Assembly: GCA_965221455.1 (NCBI GenBank)
Contig: OZ244890.1
Coordinates: forward strand, 558,001 to 622,000
Direction of reading: 5' to 3'
DNA: 64,000 nucleotides
DNA from: SMWN01 sp965221455
GTDB lineage: Bacteria > Pseudomonadota > Gammaproteobacteria > Eutrophobiales > Eutrophobiaceae
The notes under the pieces were generated by a model that was not told where the DNA came from, searched no databases, and worked only from the letters and a program-made list of their open reading frames with translations. Made by a program: the position numbers and the translations under genes. Below are positions 1-9,637 of the stretch, in pieces; the first letter of the stretch is position 1, and every line of letters starts with the position of its first letter.

Positions 1-857
1 ATGGCATCAAACAGAGAATATCAGATAATCGGATTAAAATATCTTCCTCTGGCACTGCATGTAATGAGATTAATATAAAGCTACAAACATTCTTGGGAAG
101 AAACGAACTGACTTTTGAAGTTGCAGAAGAAGGCTACGCAATAAAACGGAAAGGAGAAATAGCCAAGAATTTAAGTGAAGGGGAAAAAACGGCTATTGCA
201 TTTGTGTATTTCATTATTCATTTACAAGATCAGGATTTTAACCTTGCAAATGGGATTGTAGTTATCGATGATCCAATTTCCAGTCTGGACTCTAACTCAA
301 TATTCCAAGCTTTTTCTTTTCTAAAAAACGCAACAAAAGATGCTGAACAAGTTTTCATCCTGACTCATAACTTTGATTTTCTTAGATTGCTCTTAGGTTG
401 GTTAGAACACGACTCTAAAAACGCACAGTACTACATGATTAGAAATAACCATGAATCGAATAATAACAGAGTTGCCATATTAGATACATTAGATAATCTT
501 TTAAAAAAATATCATACTGAGTATCAATATTTATTTAAACTTTTATCAACCTTTAAATCGGACGGGACTATTGCTTCTGTTTATCATATTCCCAATATAG
601 CCAGAAAAACTCTTGAATATTTCTTATCTGTTATGGTTCCCAATAATGAAAGTATGTTTAATAAAATGCAGAAATTAGATTTTGATCAAAATAAGAAAAG
701 TGCAATTTATAAATTTGTAAATGCTCAATCTCATATGACTGGTAATGATTTTAATCCATCACTTGTTCCTGAATGCCAAAAAAATGTGGAATATCTATTG
801 GAAATGATAAAAGAAGTATTCCCTGCACACTACAAAATTATTGATAATATTCAATGA
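1..857 (+). CDS. RloC/AAA_13-type ATPase, 3' portion (gene begins upstream of window)
   Basis: The reading frame is open to the left edge, so the start lies outside the window. The visible C-terminal ATPase half has an ABC/SMC signature (LSEGEKTA), a Walker B (VVIDDPISSLDSNS) and an H-loop (FILTHNFDF). This set is typical of the AAA_13 family (PF13166), which includes the anticodon-nuclease-associated ATPase RloC and many uncharacterised defence ATPases. About 150 residues follow the H-loop, ending in PAHYKIIDNIQ; I cannot see a clear anticodon-nuclease domain there. The DNA is markedly AT-rich compared with the fic and Druantia genes that follow, which suggests separate acquisition. A restriction or phage-defence role is inferred from family and location. 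Confidence 0.72.
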   Translation, partial: GIKQRISDNRIKISSSGTACNEINIKLQTFLGRNELTFEVAEEGYAIKRKGEIAKNLSEGEKTAIAFVYFIIHLQDQDFNLANGIVVIDDPISSLDSNSIFQAFSFLKNATKDAEQVFILTHNFDFLRLLLGWLEHDSKNAQYYMIRNNHESNNNRVAILDTLDNLLKKYHTEYQYLFKLLSTFKSDGTIASVYHIPNIARKTLEYFLSVMVPNNESMFNKMQKLDFDQNKKSAIYKFVNAQSHMTGNDFNPSLVPECQKNVEYLLEMIKEVFPAHYKIIDNIQ

Positions 858-908
858 CCAACACCCCCTCCATCATAAAGCCCACCCGCAATATCATGCC
901 CCAGGACT

Positions 909-946
909 GAAGTGATCCAATAAATCCGTACCACTCCAATTTTTAC
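909..946 (+). mobile_element. Solo IS3-family terminal remnant
   Basis: The stretch AGTGATCCAATAAATCCGTA, continuing CCA, closely resembles the IS3-type left ends at 14951 and (inverted) near 33363, which read AGTGGTCTAATAAATCCGTA then CCA. No transposase reading frame follows, so only the end survives. The rest of 858-1018 shows no gene. Confidence 0.45.
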
Positions 947-1018
947 CGTTTGCCTGAACGCTCGTCTGCGGCAGATCTGTGTCTGATGAGCAACCTGTAT
1001 CGCAAACACCATGGTGAC

Positions 1019-2542
1019 TTACTCCTTATCAATGAGCGATCCCAAAAACTTCGCAAAAGGCGCGATTGATCCTTGCACGCTCGCACTTTCCAGTGTTTGC
1101 ATGTATTCCGCTCTGCGCTCAACGGGAACCACTGTCCACGGATAGCCGCCAGAGGCGAGCATGACGTTCATCAAAAAGCGACCCATCCTGCCATTACCAT
1201 CCATGTAAGGGTGGATGTAAACAAAAATCCAATGCCCGAGCACAGTGCGTACAGCGGGGTGATCTTCCTCGCGGAGGTGATCGAAAAACGCCTGCATGCA
1301 ATCCAGGATCGCTGCTCTTTGCAGAGGCACGTGCCTTGAATTTCGGATGTACACCTGATTGTTGCGATAGCCTGCAAGATCCGCCGGTGCCAGGATGCCG
1401 ACCTCAACACCGGGGGCGAAGAGTTGGCGGTACCAATCACGATGTTCTTGCTCGGCAACGTTACCGGCATTTTCATTTTTGAGAACACGCGCAATACTGT
1501 TTTTAACTTCCATGAATGCCAGCCAGTAACCACGTGCCGCCATGGCATCGCGTTTTTGTTCATCGGCTTCAATCTGATCTGGATCCCACTTTCCACTTCT
1601 CACACGTTCAATGAGTTGTTCGTTTACACGGTAGCCTTCAATAGAAAGTGAGTGGTATGCATCCTTCACATATTTCTCATTGACCTGTTTGAGATAGATA
1701 TCAATGTCATTCGGGATCCCCGGCGGCGGCGGGAAGGAAGAAATGATGTCTTCACGCATGCTCTGCCAGTTTGTATGTATGCGATTGACATAGGGCGATT
1801 GCTCGTGCTCTGGTAGTGTAATTGTGTGCTTGTCTGTAAACGGATCAGTTGCGTTTACGGTGTAACCGGCAGCACGCATTGATTTGAGGATTTCATCAGC
1901 GATGCTGTCTCGACCGATACTGCGAAGCGCCCCTGCAAGGCGGCCTGCAATCATGCTGTGACCACCTTGAAGAAGAATTGCAAGAAGTTCGGAGGAATCA
2001 CGCACCAGCCCCAAAGCAGTGCGCACGTCATTTGCGTAAGTCTTGAAAAACTTTTCTGTGCTACCGATGAGCGCATGTGGGAGTTTGAAAACCTGCAACC
2101 CGTCTACTTTTTCGCGTGCATCTCCTGCGGCAATTTGAGCACGCATTTCCACAATGCCGGTGTCATGAATGAGTGCCGTAGTTTTATTTCGCGCCCTCGG
2201 GGCACGGATCATGAGTTGACCAGGAACCGTTCTATTGCCCGCATGAATGAGAACGGATTGCTCAGGTGAAAGACTCCATTCATCACGAAAGCGTGCTTCC
2301 AGGTAAGCAGCACAAAAATCCCAAAAAGAGGCATACCATGCGGTTGTTGCCCCGACACCGACATCTTCCGGGCGAGAGGGGATATACCAGCCTTTCATCA
2401 CCGGCATCAGGAAGCCCGCTTTTAGCAGACGCTCACGCTGGATTCTTTCCAGATATTTCGTAGAGATCGCAACTCGCCCTTTGTCTTGTTGCGCTTTAAG
2501 CACTTGCAGAGCCTGCGCCAGTTTTTCCTGCGGCGTTGCCAT
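1019..2542 (-). CDS. Fic-domain protein with N-terminal AbiEi-like DNA-binding region
   Basis: 507 aa. The Fic core motif HPYMDGNGRMGR lies at about residues 444-455 (consensus HPFx(D/N)GN(G/K)R, with F changed to Y). The catalytic His and the phosphate-binding GNGR are present, so AMP or another nucleotidyl transfer to a protein target is expected from the family. An inhibitory-helix motif of the form (S/T)xxxE(G/N) is seen at about 298-303 (SLSIEG), N-terminal to the Fic core, the class II arrangement in which the toxin-like activity is self-restrained. Residues 1-60 look like the winged-helix of AbiEi antitoxins (LLKAGFLMPVMKGWYIPS), suggesting that the protein also binds DNA. Four direct repeats just upstream of the start are candidate binding sites. 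No separate antitoxin gene is adjacent. The ATG at 2542 is retained because the duplicated copy at 15.06 kb preserves exactly this start region. Confidence 0.85.
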   Translation of the reverse strand: MATPQEKLAQALQVLKAQQDKGRVAISTKYLERIQRERLLKAGFLMPVMKGWYIPSRPEDVGVGATTAWYASFWDFCAAYLEARFRDEWSLSPEQSVLIHAGNRTVPGQLMIRAPRARNKTTALIHDTGIVEMRAQIAAGDAREKVDGLQVFKLPHALIGSTEKFFKTYANDVRTALGLVRDSSELLAILLQGGHSMIAGRLAGALRSIGRDSIADEILKSMRAAGYTVNATDPFTDKHTITLPEHEQSPYVNRIHTNWQSMREDIISSFPPPPGIPNDIDIYLKQVNEKYVKDAYHSLSIEGYRVNEQLIERVRSGKWDPDQIEADEQKRDAMAARGYWLAFMEVKNSIARVLKNENAGNVAEQEHRDWYRQLFAPGVEVGILAPADLAGYRNNQVYIRNSRHVPLQRAAILDCMQAFFDHLREEDHPAVRTVLGHWIFVYIHPYMDGNGRMGRFLMNVMLASGGYPWTVVPVERRAEYMQTLESASVQGSIAPFAKFLGSLIDKE

Positions 2543-2561
2543 AACGATGCTTTCCCGTGAC

Positions 2562-2655
2562 TTGCCAAAATTAGCTTATTCTGTTTTGCCATTTTTAGCT
2601 TATTGCGTCAAGCCAAAAGTAGCTTTTCGTGATAAATCGATTTTAGTTTATTGCG
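2562..2655. promoter_or_regulatory. Four direct repeats upstream of fic (candidate autoregulatory operator)
   Basis: Read toward fic, four copies of a motif like AATAAGCTAATTTTGGCA recur every 23-25 bp. Two copies are near-identical, one reads AAAAGCTACTTTTGGC, and the most distal is degenerate. They end about 20 bp before the start codon. AbiEi-type regulators bind repeated or inverted sites in their own promoters, so self-repression is a reasonable inference. The copy of this region at 15.1 kb has lost one repeat unit. Confidence 0.5.
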
Positions 2656-2718
2656 TTTGGTCGAGAGGGGAATTATCAAAGGCGTAGCCGCAACCAGAAA
2701 AACCGCCTGGCACTTCCT

Positions 2719-3763
2719 TTACTGGATTGCTTCGCTTCGCTCGCAATGACGACAAGGGATTACATTACAAACAGCACCGTCATTCCTGCGCAAGCAGGGA
2801 TCCATATACTCAACACCTGTCACAATCCATGTTACGCCTGCCTTTTTTCGTCATTGCGAGCGAAGCGAAGCAATCCGGATGTGTTGCAGTCAGCACCTGG
2901 ATTCCTGCTTGCGCAGGAATGACGGGGAAAGGGAGGAATGGCGGGGAAAGGGAGGAATGACGAAGTGACTACAGCACCGTCATTCCTGCGCAAGCAGGGA
3001 TCCATATACTCAACACCTGTCACAATCCATGTTACGCCTGCCTTTTTTCGTCATTGCGAGCGAAGCGAAGCAATCCGGATGTGTTGCAGTCAGCACCTGG
3101 ATTCCTGCTTGCGCAGGAATGACGGGGAAAGGGAGGAATGACGAAGTGACTACAGCATCGTCATTCCTGCGCAAGCAGGGATCCATATACTCAACACCTG
3201 TCACAATCCATGTTACGCCTGCCTTTTTTCGTCATTGCGAGCGAAGCGAAGCAATCCGGATGTGTTGCAGTCAGCACCTGGATTCCTGCTTGCGCAGGAA
3301 TGACGGGGAAAGGGAGGAATGACGAAGTGACTACAGCATCGTCATTCCTGCGCAAGCAGGGATCCATATACTCAACACCTGTCACAATCCATGTTACGCC
3401 TGCCTTTTTTCGTCATTGCGAGCGAAGCGAAGCAATCCAGATGTGTTGCAGTCAGCACCTGGATTCCTGCTTGCGCAGGAATGACGGCACAAGGCAAGCA
3501 GTGATGATGGTGTCATGTTTTATTCTATTGCCAGGCTGGAAGCTTGGCGTTGGGGAAAGGCAAGGAATGACGAAGTGACTAAAGCACCGTCATTCCTGCG
3601 CAAGCAGGGATCCATATACTCAACACCTATCACAATCTATGTTACGCCTGCCTTTTTTCGTCATTGCGAGCGAAGCGAAGCAATCCGGATGTGTTGCAGT
3701 CAGCACCTGGATTCCTGCTTGCGCAGGAATGACGGAAAAAGGCAGGAATGACGGGGAAAGGCA
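2719..3763. repeat. Repeat array 1: ~181-bp units containing inverted repeats
   Basis: Five units of about 181 bp start near 2775, 2975, 3157, 3338 and 3586. Each holds the oppositely oriented pair CATTCCTGCGCAAGCAGG / CCTGCTTGCGCAGGAATG, and between them the widespread bacterial repeat TCATTGCGAGCGAAGCGAAG. Adjacent units are almost identical and one is interrupted by a ~70-bp spacer (3486-3575). All six frames translate as short low-information ORFs (CLRRNDG, ASEAKQS and similar), which I regard as spurious. The array directly abuts the broken phoU end. Confidence 0.9.
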
Positions 3764-3928
3764 AGAAACATCAGCGGTTCAATAGATGCCATATGGACAG
3801 TAAGAGCACTGGAACGTATCGGCGACCACGCACGCAATATTTGTGAATATGTTATTTATCTTGTCGAGGGTAAAGATGTAAGACATATCAGCATTGAGCA
3901 AATGCAACAGAAAATTAATCCTCGATGA
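3764..3928 (+). pseudogene. phoU: PhoU C-terminal fragment (5' part missing)
   Basis: The frame reads RNISGSIDAIWTVRALERIG and then DHARNICEYVIYLVEGKDVR, ending HISIEQMQQKINPR and TGA. The RALERIGDHARNI.EYVIYLV.GKDVRH core is the conserved last helix-pair of PhoU, the regulator of the Pst phosphate transporter and the PhoR/PhoB system. Only about 54 codons remain of a protein normally near 230-240 aa. The break coincides with the end of repeat array 1, so array insertion or recombination removed the rest. No pst genes are visible. Confidence 0.85.
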
Positions 3929-4077
3929 GTGATGGTATTCTTTTTTCTTTTAATGTGCGGGCAATTAAAATGATGGATGGTAAATATCAAAACATTGTCG
4001 AACAACAGATGCGTTCCGGAGTTATCATCACCCGCATTCTGGATCAACAAGATTTAAACAAAGCCTTCCTGGAGTAA
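3925..4077 (+). CDS. Small ORF overlapping the phoU stop, unknown function
   Basis: A 50-codon frame starts at the ATG of an ATGA overlap with the phoU stop codon and reads MSDGILFSFNVRAIKMMDGK, then YQNIVEQQMRSGVIITRI, ending LDQQDLNKAFLE. The ATGA overlap suggests translational coupling with phoU in the ancestral locus. I do not recognise the product. It may be the start of a truncated downstream gene, and with phoU destroyed it may no longer be expressed. Confidence 0.35.
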   Translation: MSDGILFSFNVRAIKMMDGKYQNIVEQQMRSGVIITRILDQQDLNKAFLE

Positions 4078-4089
4078 GCACCAGTAGAG

Positions 4090-7000
4090 TCACGTCTGCA
4101 ACCTCGCCAAGACTTCCGCTGTTGCATCGGCGAGATTTCCACGAATAGCCAGTTCATTCATCGGAATAATTTTCCATGCGCCGGATTGCTCCTGAATGGC
4201 GCGTACGGTCGGATCCGCCGGAAAGTCTATTTCTAGTGGCCCCGTCGCAAAAACCAGGAATTTCGATCCTTCGGCATCCGTAATCTGAATCGGGGCGGTG
4301 AAAGTTCCGATACCGGGCATATCAACCGTTACGTCTTGTTCAACAATTAAGCCGCCGTTGTTGCGTTGGATATCACCCGCAAGCAAGCCAGTTGCATTTT
4401 TCAAACGAACTGCATCAAACTGGGGAAAGCCACCGGTCACCAGGTACTCAAGGAGTTCCGTCCCCACATGACGATCCAGGAGACTGTGCTCAAATTTATT
4501 CTTGAAACTGCGCAGGCAACGATAGCAGGAAGCATCGCAATCCTCCGGGCAACTTTTTATGAGGTCAAGGGCAAGTTGAAAAAGTTCCTCTCCACGTTCG
4601 GGTAACTGGCTGGAAAACCCTGCTCCACCTGGAAGTGTGTCGTAGAGGAAAATCTCCGCCTCTAGCCCCTCGGTACCAGGCCGTGTCAGTGCCGGCCGGT
4701 ATTCCGCCATCAATTCGCCCGGTTCAATGTCGAGCAATTTACTCGCTGCCTTCGCAAGGGCCTCGCTGGCCGTTCTTAGTGCTACTTCAGTAGTGTTACG
4801 ACCCGGTGTTAAACGGATTGGTGGCTCAACCTTCATAGAAAAAAGGGCAATATCCGTTATGAAATCTGTTCCAAGAACAAGGTGTCTGCTTACCCCACCG
4901 CCCTCACAAATCGCTTTGGTGTCGTGCGCTGGGAATGGTTTGCGGTGAGAATTAAGCAATATTGATTGCGGTACGGTTTCAGCTTCAATGCGTCCGCATT
5001 TCGTGCAATACAAATAACCTTCTTTTTGCGGCCCGCTATTTGATACCAGCAAATGTTGACGCACGCTGAATACACGAACTCTGTCATTGATAGGTGTCCA
5101 TCCTTGATTTTCCAGCGGCGACTCCATAGTAAGCTTCGCTCTTGTGGCGTAACTCGTTTCGGGAATCTCATCCGGTGACGTAACCTCGTCCAGATCTTCA
5201 GGATGCGCAAATCCAGGTGGGCGCATCCAGTTGCGTGCTGGACCGAAGCTCCTTTCGGCAAGACACGCCGGGCAATCACGGATGTCACCCAACTTGACTT
5301 TTTCAATGTCCTCGGTTTTGGCAAACCCGCAGCGGTTGCATTCGAGATACCGTCGTCTTGCTTTCCAGGCATTGTAGCGTTCGTCGGACATAACAGAATA
5401 GATCGCTCCCGATGTATAGCACTTACCGGCAATCCAGACCTGTTTACCGGGAGCGTATTGCGAGAGTGCGACCGCCAGTCCCTGCTGCGGCGCATACCGC
5501 ATGACAGGGCGAAATGGAGAAGACCTGTCACGGTCAAACACATGGAACGTCGCCACATCGGTCGGGAACGCATAACGAGGTAGCTTGCCGCAGTAGAGCA
5601 AGCGGTCGAGAAGCGTTGTGACATTCAGCTTCTGCTGTTCGTCACCCTGTTCCGGAATATCTTCCATATCATCACTATGCTCGTTACCTGATTCGTCCTC
5701 TAAGTCATAGTTGATCGCCTCATCCACTGCTTCAAGGCAATCCTTGGTCATGTCCATTAGAAGTTCGTTCCTGTCTTCCGACGACAACTCATCAGGAATC
5801 CACATCGCGAGACGATTACGGTGTTCACTTTCGTTCGACTGAAGCCAAATTTCAAAATCATCGCGATTGATCAGTCCTTTGCCCGAACGGAATTCAGATA
5901 CCATTCCAAGCACTGAAAACAAATCATGTCGATTCGTTTCGTCGATCTCCCGCAAACGATCCTGATGATAATTCTGTAGAAGGAAGGCGCGTATATGACG
6001 GCGCACGATATCTTTGTTGTCCAATGTCAGCCTGGGATCAACAACTTCACCGCAGATCATGCCATCTGGCTCGACGAAATAGTGATCGTCATGAGTATCC
6101 GCGCTACCGAAAGCAACTACGGTAGCGATAGAATTGCCACGGCGTCCGGCCCGACCAGCACGTTGCTGGTAGTTGGCGCGAGTTGGCGGCATATTTCTCA
6201 AAGCTACGCCGGACAATGTCCCGAGATCAATACCGACTTCCATTGTCGTGGTACTCGAAAGTACGTCTATCGCGGTGGCGCTCTGCCCTCGTGGTTCCCA
6301 CATAAGTTCCACGTCTTGAAATAGTAATTCGTTCTCTTCGGCCTTCGAAAATATGTCTTCATTCTGCGGAGCATTGAGTTGCGCGGTGTGCTCTGCTGCG
6401 ATTAGTACCATAGGCTTTTGGGGCGGCTGAGCCAACGCTGCAATTGCGGGCCTGCGGTAGTAGCCTTTCCTCGCAAGAAACACTGGGTCGGAATCTGGGT
6501 CGAGAGCAGCAATCGCCTCACTCCCACAATCCAGACAACGAGAAATCCCGGAGATCGGTCGATGGACAGACTTGCAATCTGGACAACGTACCCACAGATC
6601 TTCGATCATCAAGGACAATTCACTCCCACGTAGATATTTTTGACTGCTGTCCGGTGGTTCGGTAAACAGATGGAGAAGTTTGGGCAACCACTCCTTCTCA
6701 AAAATCCTGCGAGCGACCTTGTCGTTAATGGCGATTTGCATCGGCTTAAACTTACCCTTTCGCGACTGGATGCTCCTGCCCTCCGAACGCGGTCTGTTAA
6801 TCCAAGACAAGGGCATCGATTTGATCCGGAAACCGCTGGACTGCCAGCAACGAAGCCATGTACGAACGAGTCCTTGTTTGGATTGAGGTGTTACAACGAA
6901 GCCAGGAATATCAGGCAAACCATGGATCGCTGAAACGTGCGTGTCTCGCTCAACGATTGTGGCCAAAGCAAGAGCCTCCAGCCCAAGGAAACGATCAAGC

Positions 7001-9633
7001 ATTGTCCCGAGAATATTTTCAAGCAATGCCTCAGGCATTGTCTCATTTCGTATTTCAATGCATAGAATAAGAAGTTTTTCGTCGGTGACTGTTTCACTAA
7101 GCACCGTCTGAACCTTTTCGAGGGCACCCAAGAATGTCTCGCCTCCTTTCAGTTCCGGCCGAAGACGCACGCCAAGTTCCTGAGACGCCAGTAGTACGGC
7201 GAGATAGAGATCTTCGAGACTCAGTATCCGTTGCAATGCCGGTACCGCTTGCAGACGCTTGAAGCCATACAAGATTAGGGGGCGCAACGAGTCACGGATC
7301 GAGTAGTTTTGCAGGTTCGGAGCAAGTCGTGCGGCAACTTGCCGTGAATCCGAAAACGTCAGAACTTTGCGACCCTGAAGGGGAGCAAAGTCACTCGCGG
7401 CAACAGTACCAGGTGGCTGAATGAGGATCTGACGTGAGACGAGTGCTTGAAACGGTTCGTCGCCCTTGGTCTGGTGATCCTGAACGTAGGAACGGCGAAA
7501 TCTCGCTGACTTCCCGCAAACAGCACAAGGCACGAACTGACCGCGTGTTGCGTTCTCACCTTCCACTTCCTCATCTTCGCCTGTTTCAGTCGATATGGGG
7601 TCGGTTCTTCTTCCAATGATATACACGGAACGCATGCGCGAACCTGTGACATTGGGGTTGAGCCGTCCGGCTTCAAGATCGAAATCGGCGAGTTCAGCCA
7701 ACTCCTCGTTGTTCGGATTCTCCAATAGGAGATCAAGGGGAAAAAGCGGGCGTGTTTCATGATCCGCGATTCGGAGACGACGGCCAGCTTCCGGCCAGAG
7801 CGTCGTTGGCGTATCGACATCATCGGTATAGGCACGTGCATATGCCGTACCGCAATTACGACATGTAAAGAATTCGAAAACGCGAGCACCGCACGCGCAC
7901 AGTTCTCGTGGCTGGCTGTACATTTTTCCGCAGATTCCATCGCTAAATTCTTCAGACAATTCAGTGCAATTCGGATCCATGCACACCCAAAGCCCTGGTA
8001 GCCCGCGAAAGAAATTGTGTACTCGACATGGTAACAGTCCCGGCGTATTCGGTTCCTTGCGTGCGATACTGCCGAGTGTCATAAGCACGGTTAGCGCGGT
8101 ATCAGCATCGTGATCCTGGACCGTTGGGAATATTTCCTTGCTGAGTTCCGAAATCGGTCGCGCCGTTTTCATGGTTGTGTTGATCAAAAGACCCATCGGA
8201 TCAAAATCCACCAGTGCCTCGTGTAGTGATGACTCGACACTACCCATGGCTTCCACTTGACGATAGTCCAAAAGCGGCCTGACCAAAGCAACTCGCTCAT
8301 CGTCGGTTTTAGCCTCATAAAAACGAAAAAGGTCAATTGAAGAAAGGACTTCGGCATCACGCTGTGATCCTGGGGTAGCGTTAGATCGAAGATCCAACAC
8401 GCCGGTAATCGGGACAAATGTTTCAGGCGAAACGCCTGATATCTGGGAGCCAAAATCCGGCGCGTACTCTGCATCACGAAAACTAGCTGTTGCACATATG
8501 ATTTGAATTCGTTCTGGCGGAATATCCAGCCTGTCCCGGAGACGACGCAACAGCAGCCCGACTTCCGCGCCAGCTGCACCGCGGTACAGGTGTGCTTCGT
8601 CCAAAATCAGCAGAAAGCGTTCATCTGGATTGGCAGCGAGCCATGCTCGTGTCGCGTCGAAGATTGGTCTTTCGATTGGGCGCATGAGCATGTATTCAAG
8701 CATAGAGTAATTTGTGACAAGGAGATCTGGAGGAGCAACTTGTATCTCATGGCGCGTCAAAAGCTCAGTATCGTCAGGAAGTGTGACCCCTCGAATGTAT
8801 TCATCGGTATTGGGGTCTTTCCAAAAATGTCCGTTTTCCCCCAGAAACCATCGAGCAAGGTCAGGCTTGGCTGGCCATTTTCCTCTGTCTTTGAGTTGTT
8901 TCAGTAGATGATTCGCCGTTGCTTTCTCCTCCGCTGATCCACTCTCGGCATCTTGTTGAAGTTTCACATAGAAGTTCTTGAAACCAGACAGCTTGCGGGA
9001 GTCTTTTGTCGAGTCTCTGACACCAGCATACGGCGTCCTGCTGGTGTATCGGGCAAAGCGGGCCGGCCGCCCCGCCCATGCCTTGAAAAGATTGACAAGC
9101 CGTGGGTCTCCAATTAGGGACCGCAGTCGTCCCAACTGGTCATTTACAAGCGCATTCATCGGATAAAGAATCAAAGCACGCATGGCTGACTGGTCAGAAA
9201 AGCAATCCGGCGCTTCCTTCGCTTCGCGTGCGAGTTTCCCGAGAATTGGTAGGAGGAAGGATTCGGTCTTTCCCGATCCTGTACCGGTCATTATCACGAG
9301 ATTCTTACTGCGGATCAGAGTGTTTTCGATAGAGTCGGATTGGTGCTTGTAAGGCGGATCATATAGCAATCGTGGCAAGTCACCTTCCGGTTTAGAAAGC
9401 AGGTTGAAAACTTCAAGTGCGGCTTCGTGCAAACCTTCCATCTCACCGAAGTGTTTTCCGGTTTCGTAACGCGGTGTCGATTCAAGATACGGAATCTGAT
9501 GGACAACCCCGGGACGTGCGAGTAGTGCTTTCCGTTGCTTAATGAGCGTTGGTGCGCTGATGTGATATGTCGCCTCAATGTACTCCGCCAAGGCGGCATG
9601 CAATTGCTCAATGGTTTCATGGATTGTCTGCAT
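4090..9633 (-). CDS. druE: Druantia DruE-like giant DEAH helicase with DUF1998/MZB C-terminus
   Basis: 1847 aa from the ATG at 9633, which has AGGAGG about 8 nt upstream and follows the previous stop by 4 nt. A longer frame from 9714 would overlap that gene and lacks such a site. Domain order: Walker A GTGSGKT at about 117-123; YPMNALVNDQ; Walker B with DEAH at about 345-348; motif III CATAS; several zinc-type CxxC pairs in the middle (CACGARVFEFFTCRNCG, CPDCK...CLDCG); helicase C motifs MEVGIDLG and QQRAGRAGRRG; then a C-terminal four-Cys cluster CPEDCDASCYRC typical of DUF1998/MZB helicases. Size, domain plan and position at the end of an operon headed by a DUF4338 gene match DruE, the effector helicase common to all Druantia types. 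An ATP-driven role in blocking phage replication is known for the family; the mechanism here is inferred. Confidence 0.88.
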   Translation of the reverse strand: MQTIHETIEQLHAALAEYIEATYHISAPTLIKQRKALLARPGVVHQIPYLESTPRYETGKHFGEMEGLHEAALEVFNLLSKPEGDLPRLLYDPPYKHQSDSIENTLIRSKNLVIMTGTGSGKTESFLLPILGKLAREAKEAPDCFSDQSAMRALILYPMNALVNDQLGRLRSLIGDPRLVNLFKAWAGRPARFARYTSRTPYAGVRDSTKDSRKLSGFKNFYVKLQQDAESGSAEEKATANHLLKQLKDRGKWPAKPDLARWFLGENGHFWKDPNTDEYIRGVTLPDDTELLTRHEIQVAPPDLLVTNYSMLEYMLMRPIERPIFDATRAWLAANPDERFLLILDEAHLYRGAAGAEVGLLLRRLRDRLDIPPERIQIICATASFRDAEYAPDFGSQISGVSPETFVPITGVLDLRSNATPGSQRDAEVLSSIDLFRFYEAKTDDERVALVRPLLDYRQVEAMGSVESSLHEALVDFDPMGLLINTTMKTARPISELSKEIFPTVQDHDADTALTVLMTLGSIARKEPNTPGLLPCRVHNFFRGLPGLWVCMDPNCTELSEEFSDGICGKMYSQPRELCACGARVFEFFTCRNCGTAYARAYTDDVDTPTTLWPEAGRRLRIADHETRPLFPLDLLLENPNNEELAELADFDLEAGRLNPNVTGSRMRSVYIIGRRTDPISTETGEDEEVEGENATRGQFVPCAVCGKSARFRRSYVQDHQTKGDEPFQALVSRQILIQPPGTVAASDFAPLQGRKVLTFSDSRQVAARLAPNLQNYSIRDSLRPLILYGFKRLQAVPALQRILSLEDLYLAVLLASQELGVRLRPELKGGETFLGALEKVQTVLSETVTDEKLLILCIEIRNETMPEALLENILGTMLDRFLGLEALALATIVERDTHVSAIHGLPDIPGFVVTPQSKQGLVRTWLRCWQSSGFRIKSMPLSWINRPRSEGRSIQSRKGKFKPMQIAINDKVARRIFEKEWLPKLLHLFTEPPDSSQKYLRGSELSLMIEDLWVRCPDCKSVHRPISGISRCLDCGSEAIAALDPDSDPVFLARKGYYRRPAIAALAQPPQKPMVLIAAEHTAQLNAPQNEDIFSKAEENELLFQDVELMWEPRGQSATAIDVLSSTTTMEVGIDLGTLSGVALRNMPPTRANYQQRAGRAGRRGNSIATVVAFGSADTHDDHYFVEPDGMICGEVVDPRLTLDNKDIVRRHIRAFLLQNYHQDRLREIDETNRHDLFSVLGMVSEFRSGKGLINRDDFEIWLQSNESEHRNRLAMWIPDELSSEDRNELLMDMTKDCLEAVDEAINYDLEDESGNEHSDDMEDIPEQGDEQQKLNVTTLLDRLLYCGKLPRYAFPTDVATFHVFDRDRSSPFRPVMRYAPQQGLAVALSQYAPGKQVWIAGKCYTSGAIYSVMSDERYNAWKARRRYLECNRCGFAKTEDIEKVKLGDIRDCPACLAERSFGPARNWMRPPGFAHPEDLDEVTSPDEIPETSYATRAKLTMESPLENQGWTPINDRVRVFSVRQHLLVSNSGPQKEGYLYCTKCGRIEAETVPQSILLNSHRKPFPAHDTKAICEGGGVSRHLVLGTDFITDIALFSMKVEPPIRLTPGRNTTEVALRTASEALAKAASKLLDIEPGELMAEYRPALTRPGTEGLEAEIFLYDTLPGGAGFSSQLPERGEELFQLALDLIKSCPEDCDASCYRCLRSFKNKFEHSLLDRHVGTELLEYLVTGGFPQFDAVRLKNATGLLAGDIQRNNGGLIVEQDVTVDMPGIGTFTAPIQITDAEGSKFLVFATGPLEIDFPADPTVRAIQEQSGAWKIIPMNELAIRGNLADATAEVLARLQT

Positions 9634-9637
9634 GACG

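Noticed and set aside
2727..3751. Many short ORFs on both strands (RNDGEREE, MTGVEYMDP and similar)
   Set aside because: They are six-frame translations of the 181-bp repeat, recur identically in array 2, and have no ribosome sites or independent conservation.
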